This document shows positions 7,189 to 10,256 of a stretch of DNA of 10,256 nt, piece by piece. The first letter of the stretch is position 1. Every line of letters starts with the position of its first letter. Location: NCBI GenBank assembly GCA_035506075.1, contig DATJQB010000004.1:1-10256 (forward strand). Reading direction: 5' to 3'. The translations under genes and the position numbers were made by a program. The notes below the pieces were generated by a model. It worked only from the letters and a program-made list of their open reading frames with translations, was not told the origin of the DNA and searched no databases. The DNA comes from UBA9647 sp035506075 (GTDB taxonomy: Bacteria; Bacteroidota; Ignavibacteria; UBA10030).

Positions 7189-7219
7189 AGCGGGCTGAAG
7201 CTTGGCGGTGAACCCCGCT
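7189..7219 (+). repeat. Possible stem in the hydrolase leader
   Basis: AGCGGG (7189-7194) can pair with CCCGCT (7214-7219), leaving a 19-base loop. It lies between the strong hairpin at 7144 and the alternative hairpins at 7221-7245. Chance pairing is possible at this length. Confidence 0.3.
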
Positions 7220-7220
7220 C

Positions 7221-7250
7221 CGGAACCAACTTGCGGCAAGTTCCGTTTTA
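7221..7250 (+). repeat. Mutually exclusive hairpins followed by TTTT
   Basis: AACTTG (7228-7233) pairs with CAAGTT (7237-7242) around CGG. Alternatively, CGGAAC (7221-7226) pairs with GTTCCG (7240-7245). The two helices share bases 7240-7242 and cannot coexist. The larger one runs directly into TTTTAA, like a weak terminator or attenuator ahead of the hydrolase start at 7300. No known riboswitch class was recognised. Confidence 0.35.
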
Positions 7251-7285
7251 ATCACTGCACTTAGTCAACCGTACACAAAGTTCAC

Positions 7286-7293
7286 AAAGGAGG
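7286..7293 (+). promoter_or_regulatory. Strong ribosome binding site of the hydrolase gene
   Basis: AAAGGAGG lies six bases before the ATG at 7300, close to the ideal Shine-Dalgarno. It fixes the start and suggests high expression. Confidence 0.85.
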
Positions 7294-7299
7294 TTTGCA

Positions 7300-8088
7300 A
7301 TGATCAAATTCGCACTTCTCACGCTGGCGCTCCTGTTGCCGGTCTCCATGCTTGCCAAGGTGGTCGGCAAAACGGTAGAGTACAAAGCGGGCAATGTCAC
7401 GCTCAAGGGTTACCTGGCCTACGACAGCGCACTCAAAGGAAAGCGGCCCGGCGTCCTCGTCATCCATGAATGGTGGGGGCTGAACGACTATCCGAAGAAG
7501 CGGGCCGAGATGCTCGCGAAGCTCGGTTACGTTGCATTTGCAGCAGACATGTACGGCGATGGGAAGGTTGTCGACAACCCCGGCGATGCACAAAAGGCGG
7601 CCGGTGAATCGATGAAGGATCTCGACCTTTACAAGTCGAAGTTTGTCGCGGCGCTTGAACTCCTGAAGCAGGACGAACGGGTTGATCCGGCCAGGATTGC
7701 GGCAATCGGATACTGTTACGGCGGAGGTGTCGTGCTCAACATGGCCCGTGCCGGCGTGGATCTGCAAGGCGTTGTAAGCTTCCACGGCAGCCTCGGGGGG
7801 ACGAGTCCGGCAGAGAAGGGAAAAGTGAAAGCCAAAGTTCTCGTTTGCGCCGGCGCTGCAGACAAGTTCATCTCGCCAAAGGACATCGATGCGTTCAAGG
7901 CTGAAATGAAGAACGCAGGTGTCGACCTGAAGTATGTCGCATACGACGGAGCGCTGCACGCATTCTCGAATCCCGATGCCACAGCCCTCGGAAAGAAATT
8001 TTCCATTCCGATCGCCTATAACGAAAAAGCCGACAAGGGCTCCTGGTCCGAAATGCAGAAATTCTTCAAACAGATCTTCAAGATGTAA
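7300..8088 (+). CDS. Exported dienelactone-hydrolase-family alpha/beta hydrolase
   Basis: 262 residues; about 240 after removal of the signal peptide (1-19, SMLA|K), close to the usual size of the family. Dienelactone hydrolases open lactone rings in chloroaromatic breakdown, but many family members are esterases of unknown substrate. The Cys-Asp-His triad is visible: Cys139 in GYCYGG (137-142), Asp188 in GAADKF and His220 in ALHAFSNP. HEWWGLN (56-62) carries the conserved Glu57 that primes the Cys in the studied enzymes. The signal peptide places it in the periplasm or outside, unlike the cytoplasmic chlorocatechol-pathway enzymes, and no chlorocatechol gene is nearby. It has its own strong ribosome site and is followed by a strong terminator, so it is monocistronic. 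Family assignment is firm; the physiological substrate is unknown. Confidence 0.93.
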   Translation: MIKFALLTLALLLPVSMLAKVVGKTVEYKAGNVTLKGYLAYDSALKGKRPGVLVIHEWWGLNDYPKKRAEMLAKLGYVAFAADMYGDGKVVDNPGDAQKAAGESMKDLDLYKSKFVAALELLKQDERVDPARIAAIGYCYGGGVVLNMARAGVDLQGVVSFHGSLGGTSPAEKGKVKAKVLVCAGAADKFISPKDIDAFKAEMKNAGVDLKYVAYDGALHAFSNPDATALGKKFSIPIAYNEKADKGSWSEMQKFFKQIFKM

Positions 8089-8113
8089 ACGGCGGGTTGA
8101 CGAATGATCGTTC

Positions 8114-8149
8114 AATGCCAGATCGGAGCAGATCTGGCATTTTCTTTTT
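8114..8149 (+). terminator. Strong intrinsic terminator after the hydrolase gene
   Basis: AATGCCAGATC (8114-8124) pairs perfectly over 11 bp with GATCTGGCATT (8131-8141) around a GGAGCA loop, and the stem runs into TTTCTTTTT (8141-8149). It starts 25 bases after the hydrolase stop, separating that transcript from the phosphatase gene at 8224. Confidence 0.93.
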
Positions 8150-8223
8150 GCGCCAGAGATTTTCTGTTATCTTGATCTGTCAGTCTCCCAACGCATCCAA
8201 GCTCAAGCAAAGGGTTTTCCATC

Positions 8224-9045
8224 ATGACGTCTGTGACATCAAAGAAAGTGAAATCAGCATTCTTCGGGCTCACGGCCTTGCTTCTTTGTACTGGATTTCA
8301 AGGAACGAACCCACCCGATCAACCTCCCGTTTCCGTCTATGGCCACGTCATTCAGGCGCTCGTCTGGTATCAGACATCGGCCGAATGCCGCGCCCTCTAC
8401 TACCAGGCCTACAATCTTGCACGGATGCGACTGGATCAGGATTTGAAGCAGAAGTCCCACACAAGAAAACGGGCAATCGTGTTCGACATTGACGAAACGA
8501 TACTTGACGACAGTCCGCATTCCGCCATGCTGCTGAAGGCAAACAAGCTGTTTCCTTATCGCTACGACGAGTGGATCAACGAGGCAAAGGAGCCTGCGCT
8601 CCCTGGTGCGCTGGAGTTCGCGAAGTACGCAGCAGGACATGGTGTGGAACTTTTCTATGTTTCAAACCGGACGACGAACATGATGGAGGCGACGCTGCGC
8701 AATCTGCGAACAGCCGGATTCCCGCAGACAGTCGAGGATCACGTTCTTCTTATGTCGGACGATGGAAGCAAGGAAAGCCGTCGGAACGCCGTCGCCGCGT
8801 CGCATGACATCATCCTGCTGCTTGGCGATAATTTGAATGATCTGTCAAACGTGTTCGAACGGAAGGATGTGGGAAACCGGTCGGGGGAGGTTGATAGGAA
8901 TGCGGAACTCTTCGGCTCCAAGTACATCGTCCTGCCGAATCCTGTGTACGGTGCGTGGGAATCCGCAGTGTATCAGAACAAATCCGGATTGACGCAGGAA
9001 CAAATGGCAGCGATGCGACTTGAGGCACTCAAGGCTTTTAAATGA
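8224..9045 (+). CDS. HAD-superfamily acid phosphatase, 5'-nucleotidase lipoprotein e(P4) type
   Basis: 273 residues, close to the size of e(P4), a surface phosphatase that removes phosphate from nucleotides such as NMN and AMP. Visible are the family opening ALVWYQTSAECRALYYQAYNLA-like block (about 45-66), HAD motif I FDIDET (87-92, nucleophile Asp88, acid/base Asp90), motif II SNRT (147-150), Lys183 as the likely motif III lysine, and motif IV GDNLND (201-206). Residues about 11-22 form a hydrophobic export segment ending LLLCTG. Cys22 could be lipidated, but Leu at -1 is not a standard lipobox, so lipoprotein status is uncertain. The Shine-Dalgarno is weak (AAGGG, nine bases before ATG). 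It follows the hydrolase terminator by about 75 bases and so needs its own promoter, which I could not place. It converges on the receiver gene with only 27 bases between. It has no detectable relation to the two metallophosphoesterases on the left. Confidence 0.92.
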   Translation: MTSVTSKKVKSAFFGLTALLLCTGFQGTNPPDQPPVSVYGHVIQALVWYQTSAECRALYYQAYNLARMRLDQDLKQKSHTRKRAIVFDIDETILDDSPHSAMLLKANKLFPYRYDEWINEAKEPALPGALEFAKYAAGHGVELFYVSNRTTNMMEATLRNLRTAGFPQTVEDHVLLMSDDGSKESRRNAVAASHDIILLLGDNLNDLSNVFERKDVGNRSGEVDRNAELFGSKYIVLPNPVYGAWESAVYQNKSGLTQEQMAAMRLEALKAFK

Positions 9046-9072
9046 CAAGCAGCCGACCGCGCGCGCCCGAAT

Positions 9073-9414
9073 TCACAAACGGAAGATCACGCGGATCTCG
9101 GCGAGATTTTCTTTCAGCACGTATGCCTCCACACCGAATTTCTCGGTGTACTGTCGGAGCGGTTTGTCGTTGTAATCCGTCACAATAACGATTCTCGCTG
9201 CCGGGTCCTTCCCCTTGATCTCGGAGATTGCGGTAATCCCGTCCATTCCCTCCATCGACAGATCCATCAGCACCCAGTCGGGCTTGAACTTGTCGTACTG
9301 CCTGACAGCCTCTCCGCCTTCCGTGCACTCGAGGAATTCGATGTCCTGCTCCCAGAGAACAGTGCGAATGAGCTCCCGCATGCCTTTGCTGTCGTCCACA
9401 ATCATGATTTTCAT
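9073..9414 (-). CDS. Stand-alone CheY-like response regulator receiver protein
   Basis: 113 residues forming only a receiver domain, with all key sites: Asp7-Asp8 for Mg2+, phospho-acceptor Asp51 in LMDLSM, Thr79 in IVTDY, and Lys101 in VLKEN. The protein stops 12 residues after Lys101, slightly short of typical CheY (about 120-130), leaving a brief last helix. There is no DNA-binding or enzyme output domain. GGAGG lies five bases before the ATG at 9414. It is 45 bases downstream of the histidine kinase gene in the same direction and is probably cotranscribed as its phosphorylation partner. As a single-domain regulator it could act by protein contact, as a phosphate sink, or in a relay to a distant protein. 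Downstream lies the convergent acid phosphatase gene, so no output-domain gene follows. Confidence 0.92.
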   Translation of the reverse strand: MKIMIVDDSKGMRELIRTVLWEQDIEFLECTEGGEAVRQYDKFKPDWVLMDLSMEGMDGITAISEIKGKDPAARIVIVTDYNDKPLRQYTEKFGVEAYVLKENLAEIRVIFRL

Positions 9415-9419
9415 GGATA

Positions 9420-9424
9420 CCTCC
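9420..9424 (-). promoter_or_regulatory. Ribosome binding site of the receiver gene
   Basis: GGAGG on the minus strand is five bases before the ATG at 9414 and fixes that start, within the 45-base gap after the kinase stop. Confidence 0.75.
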
Positions 9425-9459
9425 AGACGTGTAAAAGTAGATATTCGTGAAGCAGATGA

Positions 9460-10256
9460 TTATGATTGCCGGTCAGAGAGTTTTGGGATTTGTATCGAGA
9501 TGCTGGTTCCAACACCCGGCGTCGATTCAATGGAGTAGGTTCCTCCCAGTACTCTCAACCGATCGGCGATGCCGGACATCCCCAATCCCGCTTTTGAATC
9601 AGGCGCATCGACGCGCGCCGGATCGAATCCTTTTCCGTTATCGCTGATTTCGATGGAGACTTTTTCCTCCGAACCCTCGACGAGAACCCGTGCAGCGGTC
9701 GCCCCGGAATGTTTGACGATGTTGTTCACCGCTTCCTGGACGACGCGGAAAATGTTCACCTCGAGATCCTTTCTTCCCTTGAAGAACGGATTGACATCAT
9801 CAACCCGGATGTCGAAGGCAATGTGCGTCGCGTCGGCGACTTCTTCCAGGGTGGCCCGAAGCGCGGCTGAGAGTCCGAGCCGGTCGAGATGGTACGGACG
9901 GAGATCTTTAGCAATGCGCCGAACCCACTGCAGCGACTCCGACGCCGTCTTTCCGATAATGTCGATCTGGTGGCGCGCCTGCTCCGAAAGCTCCTTCGTT
10001 TCCCCCGCCAGCGTTGCACGATTCTTGATGATCAGCAGATCCTGCCCGAGACCGTCATGAAGGTCTGCGGCAATGCGTCGTCGTTCATGCTCCTGCGATT
10101 CAATGAGGCGCCTTGAGATCTCCTGCTGCCGGGCGGCTTCCTGGCGGAGCGTCTTGATGCGCCGCTGAACGGCAGCAAGGATAAGAGCTGCAAGCGCAGC
10201 AAGGGCGGAAAACCTGAACCACAACGTCTTCCAGAACGGAGGCCTGATGTGAATGA
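9460..10256 (-). CDS. NarL-type sensor histidine kinase (5' part cut by window)
   Basis: 264 residues are visible before the TAA at 9460; the frame runs open off the right edge, so the N-terminus is missing. In fragment numbering: IRPPFWKTLWFR (4-15), the short stretch that in this family joins a triple-Tyr (Y_Y_Y) extracellular domain to the membrane; a membrane segment (about 13-28); a linker helix; the HisKA_3 dimerisation box ESQEHERRRIAADLHDGLGQ (52-71) with phospho-acceptor His66; the N box QEAVNNIVKH (173-182); and the G boxes DNGKGF (205-210) and GLGMSGIADR (223-232). The missing part is probably a two-component regulator propeller with a Y_Y_Y domain; this is inferred from the PPFWKT motif. 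An apparent start at 10224 (TTG) is internal to the real gene. The next gene downstream encodes a receiver-only protein. Confidence 0.93.
   Translation of the reverse strand, partial: IHIRPPFWKTLWFRFSALAALAALILAAVQRRIKTLRQEAARQQEISRRLIESQEHERRRIAADLHDGLGQDLLIIKNRATLAGETKELSEQARHQIDIIGKTASESLQWVRRIAKDLRPYHLDRLGLSAALRATLEEVADATHIAFDIRVDDVNPFFKGRKDLEVNIFRVVQEAVNNIVKHSGATAARVLVEGSEEKVSIEISDNGKGFDPARVDAPDSKAGLGMSGIADRLRVLGGTYSIESTPGVGTSISIQIPKLSDRQS

Larger units (their letters stand above)
6935..7299. other. Divergent intergenic region between the sigma operon and the hydrolase gene
   Basis: 365 bases with no supported gene. It must hold the start signals for the sigma operon (minus) and the hydrolase (plus). 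It contains a 16-base dyad (7089-7104), a TTGACA at 7130-7135 on the plus strand, a TTGACA at 7095-7090 on the minus strand, and three hairpin-forming stretches between 7144 and 7245. Neither TTGACA has a good -10 at 16-18 bases, so I do not call a promoter. Confidence 0.6.

Noticed and set aside
7144..7250. Known riboswitch (cobalamin, SAM, c-di-GMP, fluoride)
   Set aside because: I could not match the conserved cores of these classes; only generic hairpins are visible.
7282..8115. 277-codon minus-strand open frame opposite the hydrolase gene
   Set aside because: The plus strand carries a complete catalytic triad, signal peptide and strong ribosome site. The opposite frame mirrors codon bias only.
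9046..9072. Bidirectional terminator between the convergent genes
   Set aside because: The 27-base gap has only a short CGCGCGCG run, with no stem-loop plus T-tract.

Overview
The window looks like a chromosomal piece from a free-living member of the Bacteroidota/Chlorobiota lineage, possibly near Ignavibacteria or Kapabacteria. The main evidence is the C-terminal type IX secretion (T9SS) sorting domains carrying the PNPFNPST signature and ending in a short K/R-rich tail. The paired ECF sigma factor/anti-sigma genes and the triple-Tyr-type histidine kinase remnant fit the same group. The lineage is inferred from protein style; no rRNA is present. No tRNA, rRNA, CRISPR array, transposase or phage gene was seen.

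Left part (1-5098, all minus strand): three secreted-enzyme genes read right to left. First come two tandem paralogous purple-acid-phosphatase-like metallophosphoesterases (5098-3383 and 3360-1672), each with signal peptide, Ig/Fn3-like domain, catalytic domain and T9SS sorting domain. Next is an arylsulfotransferase-family protein (1579 to beyond base 1) whose C-terminus leaves the window just where a sorting domain would begin. Gaps are short (22 and 92 bases) with no visible terminator, so they may be one transcript for exported phospho-/sulfo-ester chemistry.

Middle (5364-6934, minus strand): a tight three-gene signalling operon. It encodes an ECF sigma factor (GTG start), a small single-pass membrane protein that is probably its anti-sigma factor, and a membrane-anchored Spy/CpxP/CnrX-type periplasmic sensor with a Pro/Arg-rich tail. 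A 365-base divergent region (6935-7299) follows, with a perfect 16-base dyad and several hairpins.

Right part: two plus-strand genes, a secreted dienelactone-hydrolase-family protein (7300-8088, closed by a strong intrinsic terminator) and an e(P4)-like HAD acid phosphatase (8224-9045). They converge on a minus-strand two-component pair: a NarL-type histidine kinase (9460 to beyond 10256, N-terminus missing) and a stand-alone receiver protein (9073-9414) with no output domain.

Three of the ten genes are predicted extracytoplasmic phosphatases from two unrelated superfamilies, and a sulfotransferase sits beside two of them. I found no clearly unprecedented system. The most interesting points are the T9SS ester-chemistry cluster with homogenised sorting domains, the CnrYXH-like sigma operon, the structured divergent region and the kinase/orphan-receiver pair.
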